Assembly: GCA_038503065.1 (NCBI GenBank)
Contig: JBCAMK010000021.1
Span: 186,001 to 250,000, forward strand
DNA: 64,000 bases
Origin: Paragyromitra xinjiangensis
Taxonomy: Eukaryota > Ascomycota > Pezizomycetes > Pezizales > Discinaceae
Reading direction: 5' to 3'
In this document: positions 12,185-24,405 of the stretch, in pieces
How the letters are laid out: every line of letters begins with the position of its first letter
Numbering within the stretch: position 1 is the first letter of the stretch
Notes under the pieces: generated by a model
What the model saw: the letters and a program-made list of their open reading frames with translations, nothing else
Databases searched by the model: none
Told to the model about the DNA's origin: nothing
Program-made: the position numbers and the translations under genes

Positions 12185-15100
12185 CTAGAGTATTCGGTGG
12201 TCGACCAAGGCGCTTCGTCTATTCGTTATTAGAGATCTCAAGATTTTCAATAATTCATAGGCCTCACCATCTTCTTTCGTCCAAATTTCTAGTAGTTTTT
12301 TCCCGCTTCTCATTCTTTCGATCGCATACCCCTTTGCCTCCGTGATGTCTTCGAATATTTTTATCGATAGGAAAAACTCGGTGACTCGCCAAGAGCACTC
12401 AAGACTTACACAACTACCTTCTGATACTACGGAATCCTCGTTTTCTACAAATTTAAGCAAGTTAGTTTAACTAGGGGCGCGACATCCACGGGCTATAATA
12501 TGTAGCCTATCATACCTTCCAGGCGATCGAAGTCTAGCCCAGCATGTATCCCCTTCATATCCACGAGGAAAGAAACAAGTTGCTCATTCGAAATGGAGGT
12601 GGGGGATGCGATTAGGGTCCTTAAGTGTGCACCAAATGCTAAGTTAAAATTTTATAAATAATGAAGCGAGTAACATACCAAATAGAAATACCATCGAGAT
12701 CAACGCTACGAGCGGCACCCATTTGTAACAATATCTCATAAGTTTGAAGGATATTCTTCGAGAGTATCCTCTGGGTTAAGCGATCTAATTTTTCAAAATC
12801 CTGAGGAATATACTCTGATGAGTTCCCGCGACGGAATGGGTTGTCCTGGTCAGTTTCCAACGCAAGCATCATAGAATGTCCCCCAACAATATCCAAAGCC
12901 GTCAACCCATTCACCTGAGCGATATTGATATTTAGAGAAAACTCGTGCGTAGTTGCATGGTCCCTGATTTTCTTTATCGCTATGTGGTTGGCACAGCCAG
13001 CCGCCATCATTATTGGTGTAGCCCCAGTTCGAGACAAGGCTTGTACATGTTCTAGCAACGGAAATTCCCTAAGAATGAGGGAAAGTATCTCATATCCGGC
13101 AGCTCCGTCTGAGAAATCGGCTTGAATTCAAGTCAGCCACGTTCAGCTTTGACCCTACTTTGATTGCCAGCTGAAACAAAAAAAATCTGATTCAGCCAAT
13201 GGATTTCCTACCATTCTTCCACCCAAAAACTGCTAGGTGCAGCAATGTGTACCCTTCCTCACCAGCAGCGACAAACCTCGCTTTTGGGGTGAGATGTAAT
13301 AAATATTCTATCTGAGCAGTATTACATATGTCAAACAGTGCCCCACCAGTAACGATAGAGCCCAGTAGAGTTCTTGAACTTGACCCGACACAGAGGTCAT
13401 GATCAAGACTATATTTTGACCGAAGTTTTTCTGCGAACCGAAGATGTTCATCGCTGCCTTCGAGTACAGCTACCGCAAAAGGAGAATAGCCACCGCTCTC
13501 TCCTCTCCCGAGCAAGGATTTTGCGGCAGTGGAGTCACCACCGCAATGCATTTGTACGACGGCATCGGCTAAGTTGACCATGATGGAAGGCACAAAAATG
13601 GCGGCAACATGAAGTGCATTGAATTTCAAGCCATCAGATATGAGTGGATCAGCGCCGTGCTCGAGGAGATTTTGCACTATATCCAGCCGGTTCCGTTGGA
13701 TAGCCCATTGCAACGACGTTCGGCTGTTTTCCCCGCGTAGATTGATATCTTGGGGCCGCAAATCCAACAACCATAGAACTAAAGCATCTCTATCTAGGAA
13801 AATAGCACCAGTTAAAGGCGACATCCCTAGACTTTCCTCCCGCAGCAGGTGCTCCTTGACACTTTCATCACTAAGCAGCTGTGTGAGGATGTCTTTCATA
13901 TCAGTCTCACGTCTTTTTCCCAGCCAGGAGATATAAAATATAGGAGACATTGATATAATGGAGCCCAGCGCTCTCGCCAATGACTTATACACTACCTCAT
14001 CCGGAACATCTTCCACCGCTGGGCAGGATAGCGTTTCTCGTAACAAATCAGGATCCAGGATTTCCACACAGGCCACGACAGAATCCCATCCCTCGGGATT
14101 CTTTAGGAACGGGTTCGAACCCATCTCCAGTAGCGCCCTGGCTGCAAGACCTCTCGAAACATCCCAGTCTAAAAAAGCTACTTGCAGAGGTGTTTTCCCA
14201 GCGGAATCGAGATCCTCCAGCTCTAATCCACTCTCTCGTGCTTTCTTTATGAGATATTCAATTTCCTTAGGAGACTGAAACCTGGACAGCAGGTGTAGTA
14301 TGGATCGCCCACTCGTATTTTCCCTGCACCGTAAGTCGGCCCCATTGGCGATCAATTCGCTAGCAACTTCAAAGCAACCGATCTCACAAGCCACCCACAG
14401 CGGTGTCCAGCCAAAATCGGGAGTCGAAATATTCACATCAGTTCCGAGCTCTAGTAACAGCTTAACTAAACCAACATCACCCTTGGCCGCAGCGTGATGG
14501 AGCATTGTCAAGCCGCTAGAGTCAAACTTATCGAGGAGAGCATGTTCCTTGACAAATTGAAAGAATACAGTAGCCGTTGGTATGCCGAAGCCAGGGGTAT
14601 AGGGAGGACCCGTTGTAACCTTGTAGAAATCTTCGACCATAGAGTCGGGAGAGGGATTATCTCTTCTCGGTTGGAACTTCATAAAAAACCTCAGAAGTTT
14701 CCATGTCCGAAGAGAATCTGAGCACATTAATTCTTCGTAAGCTGAAGGATACAAGAACAGCAAGGACTTTGTGGCAGCGAAATCAGTGCCAGGTACTTCA
14801 TCAACCCGTCCTAATTCGTCTGTAGCTAGGCGGAGAAGGTCGTCCTTTTCGGTTGACTCGATCTGTAGTGGAATATGGCAGCCAAATGCCTCGTAAAAAT
14901 TCCTTGTAGCACGCCGTGCCTTGGCGGAGCCATTTTTAAAGGCTCTCTCGAGATATTCAAGACCCTTTGTTGAACTCTTCCCCACCCCATAACCTTCTAA
15001 GTAACAGATAGCAAGCTGATATTCGACCTCCGAAATTATCTCTTTTGAGTCCCCACATTGCCCATCAGCTCTTCGCTCCAGGTCATCTGTTACTTCTCGT

Positions 15101-16760
15101 AGTGCATGCTTGTAAAGAAGACAGGGCCTAAAAATATCGGGAAATTCGAACTGTAAAAGTGAATTAGCATTTATACCCTTCCAAATGGAGCGTCTAATTT
15201 TTTATGATCACTAACGTCTGGGACCCCTTGAAAAAGACTGGAGACATCAAAGTTATACTCATCGGAGGAGGACACGCCTGGCAGTGGTATAACAGGATTT
15301 TGTTGGCTTCTTAACAACGAAAATGCGTGCGCCTTGCCCATCACAAACACTTTCCCTACATCTTCAGGCAGCGAGGAATCTTCTTGTTCATTAGGTGTCG
15401 ACGCCGCCTCTTCCTCCTCCCTAAACTTGTCAGAAAAGTTAAATAATTTTCATAGGATGGCGTCATAAGCATACCATATATGGCTAAGAAACGCCATAGT
15501 AATAATCGACAAGAGTTCCGAAGCAGATGTACGATCAGTTGGACTCGTTTTTACAGTTGAATCCAGTATCCGCTCGGCCCATTCCTGTTGGTGCTCGCTT
15601 TCCGTACCTATTTCTGAAAGTACAACTTGAAGAACTTCAAATACCAGGGCATCATCATCCATCTCCCTCAGCGCCTGGAATTCAGTCGCAGATATCTCTT
15701 GCCATGGGGTACGGCCATCAAGAGCAATGGTGCAGAAAATTAATCCCAGAGAATAGATATCAGTCTTATAGAGATCGTGAATTTTTGGATCTAAACCAAA
15801 GGCAATTTCTGGGGCATTCCAGGGAGGCGTTCCAGCTTTTCCAGAAAAGACTGCTTCCTCGTCAAAATCTGAAGTGATTACCGAAAAGCCGAAATCGCAG
15901 ATTTTCGCCGCAACATTGACCGTGTCGAATCCGGCGATCGATTTATCGAAAACGAGAATATTCTCTGGCTTCAAATCGCAATGAGCAATACCATGCTCAT
16001 GAAGAGCTAAAACGCCCGTAGCAATATTGCAAAAAAGCATCCACTTAGTATCCCATGACGACTGTTGGGCCTGCGTTAAGTAATTGTCCAGGGTTCCATG
16101 ACTAGCACATTCAAGGAGAAGACCGGGCCAACACCTATCCCCAGCTAGATCTGCACTGTCGCCGCTCCAGTCGAGGCATAGCATGCGCACTATACTATCG
16201 TGATCGCGGAGGGTTTTGTGGCCTAGAATCCGCATTTCCCTGACCATAGGGGCGAGGCGCTGACGATCTTCCAGGACATCATTCTGTAATTTCAAACGAA
16301 TCCTTTTAGACACGAGCTCGTCAAAGGTCTTAACTCGATCGCCAAGGTCACTAGGATCGCCGCCGATAGTTATATTTGAACCAACGTAATTTTTTTCTGG
16401 CCTTTTGCCCGACGAGAGGGATCTGCCGACTTGAAATGAAGCGCCAGAACCAAGATTTGATGTTGACCATCTCTCACGACTCACCTCAGCACTTAGGATT
16501 GGGATCCCCAACCTGAGCGCCAAAGCCAAGAATGATGATAGCCCAGTAATGCAAAGTGGCTGGCTTGTGTCCTCTGAATCTAGAATCGGTTCCTCGTACT
16601 CGACACTGAAGCTGATGTTCATCGCTGCAGACACGTAAGAGCGAAGCGTTGTAAGAGATATAATACGTATCCGTGGCGGGGTCAAGGAGTCGTTGGTATT
16701 TTCGGTGGTCAATAGTAAAATGTGTGGGCAGCATCCTGAGTAAACGACACTGTCACTCAC
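12185..16760 (-). CDS. Protein kinase - Sel1-like - ankyrin fusion
   Basis: Six exons on the minus strand: 16760-15475, 15420-15216, 15150-13212, 13120-12679, 12619-12516 and 12444-12185. Sum 4236 nt (1411 residues), all phases consistent; introns 54-91 bp. Numbering from 16760: a glycine-rich loop LGSGASFQV (103-111), candidate VAIK-type Lys152 (VSKRIRLKL), catalytic loop IAHCDLKPENILV (His-Cys-Asp instead of HRD; Asp262 kept), DFG at 289-291, APE at 316-318, and helix F DIYSLGLIF. The residues needed for phosphotransfer are present. A Sel1-like stretch (AICYLEGYGV...KGLEYLERAF, about 543-575) links to ankyrin repeats (about 710-1240) and an unrecognised acidic C-terminus. The frame at 16760 opens with GTG. 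In-frame ATG choices are 16622, or an upstream exon; a coding-looking minus-strand frame at 16821-17030 might belong to it. Head-to-head with the HeLo-pseudokinase gene at 17277. Confidence 0.88.
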
Positions 16761-17276
16761 AGCTGTTTATACTTCAATCCTAACCGTAGCCTAGTGATCT
16801 ACTCGCCAAGTAATCTAAAATCACTTTAGCAAAGCAAGAATTCTCCAAAAGTTCGTTTGAGCGGTGACGGCCTCCGATTCGTTCTGTCCTCGCAGGTCGA
16901 AGAGTTTATTGGCCAACTTCACAGCCTTACTTTCAGGCGATTCTTGCTTTATCTGAATACTGTAACTAATATGTGCCTGTAGCGATCCACCCATCAAAGG
17001 TTTGCGTACTAAAAGCACAACTAAAAGCACAGGCTCGAAGAGTCTTGTGTTCCCTCAGCGTGCAAGGCTGCCAAATTCAAAGCTCAAGGACCACTTAAAT
17101 TATGTTCTTGGTGAGGTGCGTGCATTACTTCCGTCTACTCGTATCAGGTCTATTTTTACTTTTTCAATATTCGATGATGCATAATCCTCGATAACCAGAA
17201 AGACCCCGCTCGAGATATCTCACGAGCAAAGGATTCCCAAAATTGCAACAAACTCGTACGGTCAAACAAACTTCCA
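16761..17276. promoter_or_regulatory. Shared divergent intergenic region
   Basis: About 0.5 kb between two divergent genes, the kinase-ankyrin gene (minus) and the HeLo-pseudokinase gene (plus), so both promoters should lie here. It contains a 69-codon minus-strand frame (16821-17030) of protein-like composition that could be a 5' exon of the kinase gene. No specific factor site identified. Confidence 0.45.
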
Positions 17277-19268
17277 ATGTCGGCAGGCGGTCTACTCGAG
17301 ATACCAGCCTTTATGGTCGGCCTGTCAGGTGTTATTACCGTAGTCGAAAAGGGCCTCCGTATCTGGCAGATAATCGCCTCGACCAAATACTTCGGCGAAG
17401 ATCTCGTGAAAACAATGTGCAAACTTCATTTCGAATACGCTTTATTCCAAGCATGGTGTGAGGGAGTGGGTGTTTTACCAAACAAAACCGGGGCAGCAAA
17501 GCTAGCACGCCCAAAACCAATGCGAGAGAGGTCCCGGGCATATTCATTCGCCGAGGAGCTTGAAGACGAGTCTCGATCACCTTTTTACATTGCCGTAACA
17601 CAGATCGTCGATATTCTGGAGAAGGTGCAAGAAGTATCCACAAAAATTCGAATTCTCCAACGCAAGGCGGATCGGGGAGTTGGGAAAGGCTTGGTGGAAA
17701 CCGCGACTCCCGGGATCTTAGCAATTGCTTTGGGAAGTGCTGCAGTCCCTATATCGTTAGGTGGTCAAAAGAGGTCTTTGGAAAGGTCGTTGAGCAAGAT
17801 TTCCTTTTTTCGACGAACAAAGTTTCAAGTTGCGATCTTAGAAACTTCCTCCGAAAAAGAGCAGCTCGATGACCTCATTGAAGAATTCGCAAAATGGAAT
17901 CGAAAAATCTGGGACTTTCTTCCAGCACAGATGAAAGATACAGTTATCCGCGAATACCTCCCGGCAACAGTTTTCGATAACAAATATGATCGACAAAGCG
18001 TGGGTATCTTGCTAGATGCATCGAAAGAACGCTTTCCAGCGATATCGAATGAGGCCCATCTCTGGATTGAAAAGGAAGAAATCGAGTTGATACCCGATAA
18101 CGATGATCCACAGAACTCATCTACGAAATCGGCTATTTGCATACCGATGATGCGGCTACATCTATCTAAGGATCGTGTAGGTTCATGGCAATTGGCCACT
18201 TTTGAGGAGGACCCCGTGGTGAACGAAGATGGTAAGCTCTGACACCATTCCTGAGGGCTGCCTAAACCATTTTTACATGGCTCTAACCATCCGTTTCTTG
18301 CAGGCTCTACCACGAAATCAAGCCGAAGGGTCCTAGTTGAATGGTATCAACATCAAGGACTAAACGAAGAGCAAACCCAAGCCTCCACCAGCCGAATCAA
18401 CAAATTAGCCCGGATCACCCGTCTCGAACAGAAACCAGCGGACTTGCGCATCCTTACCTCCCACGGTTATGTCAAGACCTCGATTTCAAACACATTAAGC
18501 TTGGGGCTTCTGTTCGATATCCCCTCGTCCGCAGACCCCTCAAAGGTTCCAGTCTCCCTTGAATCCCTCTTTAAAAAAGACAAATACAGAAGGTGCCCCA
18601 CTGAGTTCTCTCTCCGTCAAAAGTTTATTCTTGCGAACCAGCTTGCGACCAGCTTAGCCTCATTCCACCGAGTACACTGGTATCACAAAAACTTCAACAC
18701 TAAGAGCGTCATGTTTTTCTACTCCAAGACCGAGGATCACAAGTTATTGGTTGATTCTCCGTATATTTGCGGATTTGGATTCTCGCGTCCGGACGATCCT
18801 AAGGGACTTTCTTTGAACCCGGACTGGGAGATGCATGTCCACCCCGAGCTCCAAGATGACACCGATCCGGACCGGCCAAAGTTCCAACGCCGACATGATA
18901 TCTATAGTCTTGGTGTGTTATTGTTTGATATCGGCACATGGGGTGGGGCAAAACTGTACCTCGATAAAAAGGGAGGTGGTATGGTGTCACCAGAAGAGTT
19001 TAGAACTCGACTAGAGCACTATTCGATCGATCTTCGAGGGCGGATGGGCGAAGTATATAAAGAAGTCACGTTATGGTGCTTACGTCAAGGCACTCCCGTT
19101 GAAGAACCTAATGTGGAGCAAATCCCCGACAATGCGGATTCTGACGAGGAACCGGAAGCTAAGGTTGATGATGAAAACGATAATAAAGTTGAACAAATAC
19201 CACTTCAGACATTTTATTGGAAGGTCCTCCATGAGCTGGGAAGTTGCCATTGCTCAGCTGTACAATAG
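17277..19268 (+). CDS. HeLo-domain protein with C-terminal pseudokinase (MLKL-like layout)
   Basis: Two exons, 17277-18231 and 18304-19268, with a 72-bp intron; 1920 nt, 639 residues. Starts at the ATG giving MSAGGLLEIPAFMVGLSG. Residues 1 to about 225 match the HeLo (HET-s N-terminal, prion-inhibition and propagation) helical domain: a hydrophobic N-terminal segment (VGLSGVITVV) followed by the LHFEYALFQAWCEGVGVL helix typical of the family. HeLo domains act at membranes as cell-death executors. Residues about 365-560 are kinase-like but dead: the catalytic loop reads WYHKNFNTKSVMFF (Asn448 where Asp is expected), DFG is replaced by GFG (475-477), and there is no clear glycine loop or VAIK lysine; helix F DIYSLGVLLF is kept. 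An acidic linker precedes the C-terminus. The four-helix plus pseudokinase layout parallels animal and plant MLKL. Function is inferred from domain family. Confidence 0.85.
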
Positions 19269-19388
19269 TTTTGAATATTCTTCATTCAAGTTACTGTCGG
19301 TTGGAATAGGTGGTTAGCAGGCTTTCATGTTAACTCTTGGAACCACTTGCCCAACTAAAACGTTTTTTTCTGGTACGCTCTTGTGATA

Positions 19389-19549
19389 TAGACATCTCCA
19401 CAGTCCACCCGACAGACGATGATTGGTTCATATTGGGTAGAGAATTCCTGCTTGAGCAGCTTGAGCAGCAAAGAAGCCGCTTACAACGCTAGAGATTTTC
19501 CTATTCCCGTTAGCTGTCCGGGTGAGGGGGTAGACCGTAGAGGCGTCTA
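19389..19549 (-). mobile_element. MITE family M1, copy 3 (inverted, shortened)
   Basis: 161 bp, opposite orientation to the copies at 2201 and 2418. It begins TAGACATCTCCACAGTCC and ends GACCGTAGAGGCGTCTA. Part of each arm is missing (the GGACACCCCC block), so this copy is degraded. Confidence 0.8.
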
Positions 19550-21671
19550 CGCAGATTTTCCCACTCACTGACGAAAAAAACGAAAAAAACTACTCACCAA
19601 ACCAACTGAACGGACCATGGAAATCGTACGCACCATTCATGCAAACTACCGGACGCGCTGCACGACACAGCATAAGAGATGTTGATCGTGCCTCGATGAA
19701 GCAACCCATAGATGAATCATACATCTGCAGCTGTAAGGGCACGAAAGGGGAAACGTGCATCCATAAGCTCGACACACCCACAATCTCTCAAAGCTGCATC
19801 TAGAGTGTTGAGGTGGGTTGGCCGGTCGCAGTTAGATGTCTTCGGGTATTGGTTCTTACAGCCAAGTGTTTCACCATTGGTCACTCGGTTTTAACTGCGC
19901 TAGACCAGTTGTGATATCAAATAACCTTTTCCTAGCTAGCATTCTCCCCAAAATTCTGGATCTGAAAAAGAGAACTTTCAGGCAGGCCATTCAATATCTA
20001 AGATTGGAGTCTTAGCAATTATATATAGGTACTGCACGACGTTAGTAACCGAGGGGGAAGACGGAAACATAGGAGAGAGATGGCATAAGGCATGAGGCAT
20101 GAGGCCCAACTCACCAGCCTCATTTAAATCCCATCGGTTATTCGCTAACCTGCAGCGGTTTCGATCATATTGATCTTGCTGTTCTCTTCTCCCTGCTCTC
20201 TTGTCGCTTGTAGAATTCCTCCTAATTGTCGTCTCATCCGGACCCACACCCGTTTTACTCATGATAATCCGCAACTGAGCGTCCCTGTATCAATTGGGTC
20301 AGTTGTAGTACTTCCTCAACATATTGATTAAAAGCCCTCCTTCAGTCCTCTCTATCTCCTACTATTCTGTGTTCCGACCAGAGTTTCCTCGGCTAAATGA
20401 AGCGATGCAGAATCCTCCCTGGAACCTGACATAGCCACTTGAACCAGAGAATCAAAGTTGATGTTGTAACATTGGTGCAGCAGACAAAACAATCTCAAGT
20501 ATAGTCCAGTAGTTTTGCATCTCCAGCGTCCAGGGGTTCAAAGATCCTCACGACAAATCGAAGGCCAATTTTGCTTTGGTGTTGAGTGTTGGGGTCACAA
20601 GGGGGAGCACTACACGCCACCAGCGATTGGACGACACTCAACGACCGAATTGCACTTCATTTGTAGCTAGCACTATTTTGGATAGGCACGAGTACGTGTT
20701 AAAATTGCAAAAAGCTTAGTCCCGTGCGGGCCTAACCAACACGCTAACGCGGTAAAGAAATTATCACATAAAACGTGTATTTCAATTGACAACACCGAAG
20801 TGACCGAGCGCATTTGAGGAATATAGATGTGCATACGGGTGGCTAATATGTGAAGTTGCGGGTTGTTCCATCCTCAAACATTGTTTTTGCCGTAGCACAG
20901 TCTGCTGGTTTTCTAATCAAGAATTGTATCAGGTAGCGTGTTCGTTTGAAGAGGATATACGCATTTTGCCAAGTATTGAAGGCTTGTAACGTCTGCGTCC
21001 GTCATAATTGAGGCTGTGGAGCTTGAGCGGTGACGGAATATGAATATGTCCGAAAGAGAACCATAGGTCTTGCCGACAAAATCCGAGAAGCTGAAGAAGT
21101 CACGAGCGTCTAGACTGAGATTCCTCGGGGCGTTGCACGGTAGCAACTGCTCTAATAAGACGCCAGACGGGACGACCCGAGAAATTGGACCCAGATCCTA
21201 GGATCGATAATTCCGAACTGCGTATCGGATTTTTCCAGAACACCATAGTCTGCATACATAATCGATATTAGAAATGCCATCACGTGGAGCTAGGCCCTGA
21301 GCGATGCAGGGACTTTAAACTTGGCACAGGGGGCTAGGAGGCACCGAGGCGCCCGCTCGAGCTTTATTGAAAACCTCCAATAGGCTCAGCTCGCACGATG
21401 TTATGCAACACAGGGCCCTCGTGACAGTTCTCCGAGTGACCTTTTATGCTGCTTCAGAGAAATTACCAACACACTGACCAGGCTAACGGGAAAAAGTCGA
21501 TGCACAAACTGGTTCTTAACTCATGATCCCCCCGCATTTCCTCTCTCCACATTTTTCCTCTTCTTTCCTTTCGCAGCATTTGTCGTTCGCTATTCTTTAT
21601 TGTTTTTTATTTTACTCCCAAATACCCTCGCTTGCATCGGGAGTGTATATTTTGGCCTTCTTACGAGCCAG
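19550..21671. other. Intergenic, no gene recognised
   Basis: No frame longer than 100 codons and no splice-consistent gene. It may include the promoter of the acidic-protein gene: pyrimidine-rich sequence runs just before 21600. Confidence 0.35.
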
Positions 21672-22370
21672 ATGGACATTATGTCTAATTTACAGACTTT
21701 GAGTTCCAGCACCTCCTTCCGAGAGCTTCTTAGGAAGTTCCGCCAGGAGGAAGCCTCTTCCTCCTCGTTTATGTCATGGTTCAGTATGTCCATATTTCCC
21801 TCCTTTTTCCCCATTTGTTTTTTTAAAAGATAAAACAACCATGCTAACAAGAAAAAAGCCCTTTCAGAAGACTCCTTATCCTCTTCTTCCTTCTGGTGGG
21901 AGAATAACTCCGACAAAGACGAAGATCCCACTGAAGATACTTCCACAATTGTCACTTCCCCACAGGGGGAATGTAACACCAAAAAGCCATACAACACCTC
22001 CGCGTCTACCCATTGGCTCGCTTACGAAGACCAAGACACTGTCTCGCTCAGCTGCTCATCCTCCGATGAGGGCTCGTACGAAGCTTCTATTTCCTCAGCC
22101 TCATCCGTCTGCTCTGACGACGAAAAACACTACATCGAAGACGAAGAGTACACCGACGACGAGTACTACGAGGAAGAGGAAAAAGGAGAAGAAGAAAAGT
22201 ACCTTCCCGCCCTGGGCTGGTGGAAAGTCTACCGATCCGGATGGTGGGAGAATTCCGAAGGTGCATCAACGCATTTCGATGAAACGTACGTCGAATATCG
22301 CTACTCAGCACTCCTCCCACCCATTTCCGAAAACTACCAACTCGAAGAGGGCCAGTTCCCCCTTGAGTGA
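21672..22370 (+). CDS. Small acidic Ser/Glu-rich protein, unknown function
   Basis: Two exons, 21672-21783 and 21868-22370, separated by an 84-bp intron with GTATGT donor, GCTAAC branch point and CAG acceptor; 615 nt, 204 residues. Starts MDIMSNLQTLSSSTSF (an in-frame ATG at 21681 is the alternative). The protein is rich in Ser, Asp and Glu, with an acidic Tyr-rich run (DDEYYEEEEKGEEEK) followed by a Trp-rich block (ALGWWKVYRSGWWENSEG) that looks structured. No signal peptide or known domain seen. The longer antisense frame at 21590-21997 is its shadow. The model rests on the clean splice and frame, not on homology. Confidence 0.65.
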
Positions 22371-23827
22371 GTGGAAAAATAAAATAAATTGCGACGATTC
22401 TTCTTATCCATTTATTTTATCCGAGGATTCGTCGATATATCCATCCCCCTCCATGCCACGCCACCCCGGCTGGAAAAAAATAACCATGCGTACCGCTGGC
22501 GGATATACCGGCTATTAATCCCGGATCTATCATACGTTGCGTTAGCAAGCTCGCTTCCTGATTTGAGAGCCTTCTGCTTTAAGCATTGGACTCAAAGATG
22601 GGCGGAAGACATTCGTTCGACGAACGGCACTCGTTACAGAAACTTAAGCCAGTCTTGACACTGGGAGAAAATTTTCTATCTACAGCGAAAGGAGTCGATC
22701 CAGCCAGCACTCTTGAGAAAGGGGAATGCAGGAGACTCGGGAGGATGCAGGCAGGGTTTTGGGGAGTTGAAGGGAAGGGATAGGAGGGATATAAGATGTA
22801 GGGAGTGCATAGGTTGGGTGGGGAAGGTTAAACCGACACCGAGAGCCAATAGGAGTCAGGCCATAGAGTAGAGTATAAGACGAGCGTATATTGGGCGTCG
22901 ATCCTGGGATTCAGGGAACAGGGTTTAGGGTGGCAATAGTGGCGCTCGGCATGTGAATGGAGACAAGAGCGGCGTTTGAATAACTATCATTCAGAGTATA
23001 AACGAGCTAGATCGTTCTATTTCGCTATTTCATCATTCGTTTCTGGAGTTTTGTTTGTCAGATAGTGACTTATTGGATAAGCTAGATTAGATTAGATTAG
23101 AGGAGAATTACCTCTTACAAGTTTCAGAAGAAATAAGTTCTAATCACTCAGTCGTATTAACTCCCTCTATCAACGGATAATCCCGCGATTCTACATACAT
23201 AATCCCTTTAGTTTTCACAAGGAGCTTGCATGACCCGTTTACCGGATAGGCCAGTTCAGATCCCATGAAACGGGACGGAAACAACATTTCCCACCGGATC
23301 GGCTTCGGCAGCTTCCGGCACGGAGTGAAGAAAAATTTTCCATACGGGGTATATCCCGTCCTGATCTCTATCTCCCCTTTTCTTTATCGGACAGGGGAGA
23401 CGATTGGCGTTGCGATAGTGGGGGTATTATCGAAGTGATGGATAAGCATGGTTGGAGCTTGGACGGGATAGACTGTATTTGCTTTACTGCGGTACTGTTT
23501 CATGAGTTGTGCTTGAAAAGTACGTGCAGGGAGGTGGCTTGATCACCAGCAATCACCCGATTCTACTGGTGCCCTGGTTTGGTGGGTATTTTATGTGGAC
23601 GCTAGTAGCGTAAGTATCTGTCGACGTGTGTTTTTGATGAATAGGTATCTGGTTCTTTGAGTTAGTGGTAGATGGCTCGGTCTGCCCCTGGGTTATTTCG
23701 AGAGGTGTTGAGGTACATTGGTTTTTGGTTGGTTTTGTGGAAGATACATGTAATCATGTATGTCTACTTAGCTATAGGTGGGTAGATATATTACAACGCA
23801 AACTTCCTTTCTACTATTATATTACCT
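22371..23827. other. Intergenic, nothing recognised
   Basis: Includes a short GATTA repeat near 23088 and purine-rich stretches around 22680-22830. Short frames at its edges (22389-22658, 22586-22783) overlap the end of the upstream gene and lack support. Confidence 0.3.
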
Positions 23828-24405
23828 TTACAGTATTGCGCAACCACACAAGCGCCTGTAGTTATCTCGCTCCCGCGTTGTTAGTATATCGCTCGCACTG
23901 GCGGGATAAACTTCAGGTTCTGATAATCTTTGTCTCCTCGTAGTTACTGTATCATACACCCTATCCCCAACACAAGAAAACGTTATTTCCTCCCCACCGT
24001 CTATATCCCTCACCGCCCTCACCTCTATCCTTCCCTCACCTCCATCCCACCACCACCTCCATCCCACCACCACCTTGCATTCGGATAACAACTACAACTA
24101 ACCCTACAAACCGTCTCAAACACAGCATACTCACCACCGCCAATATCGAAAGCATTACAATACCAGATCTCCCTTACACTAGCAGCTCCATGTGAGGTTA
24201 CAGAGTAACATTTATATAGCTCGTGGAATTTCCGTGATAATCCCCCGTTGAGGGCTTCGCAGTCTTCTAGGAGATATTCTGTTGTGGATCGGAGCAGGGG
24301 TAGTTCGGATATGACTGTGGTGTTATAGGGGATGTTTTGGATTGCGAGTAGGCTTTGGCCTTTGTTGCTGGGTTGGAGGTTGTAGGTTGTGGCGCTGGTG
24401 GACAT
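23828..24405 (-). pseudogene. SET-domain protein gene, frameshifted by a 17-bp tandem duplication
   Basis: The minus-strand frame from the ATG at 24405 encodes the first part of a SET domain (YCNAFDIGGGEYAVFE, then a SCYPNA motif like the NHSCxPN motif) and runs into a stop. A second frame covering 24040-23828 supplies the end (VRAVRDIDGGEEITFSC). The frames change exactly where a 17-bp unit is repeated (24041-24057 and 24058-24074). Without one unit the interval is 561 nt, 187 codons, uninterrupted. SET proteins of this kind are putative lysine methyltransferases. At about 186 residues it is short for the family, so it may also be a truncated relative. It could instead be an assembly or slippage variant, or a functional allele elsewhere. 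Confidence 0.7.
24041..24074. repeat. 17-bp direct tandem duplication
   Basis: Two perfect adjacent copies of TCCATCCCACCACCACC on the plus strand. Seventeen is not a multiple of three, so the duplication shifts the SET-domain frame. Confidence 0.95.

Noticed and set aside
14105..14120. GGGTTCGAACCC T-loop-like motif
   Set aside because: Lies inside the coding sequence of the kinase-ankyrin gene.
21590..21997. 135-codon minus-strand frame
   Set aside because: Antisense to the spliced acidic-protein gene, which has better splice and composition support.
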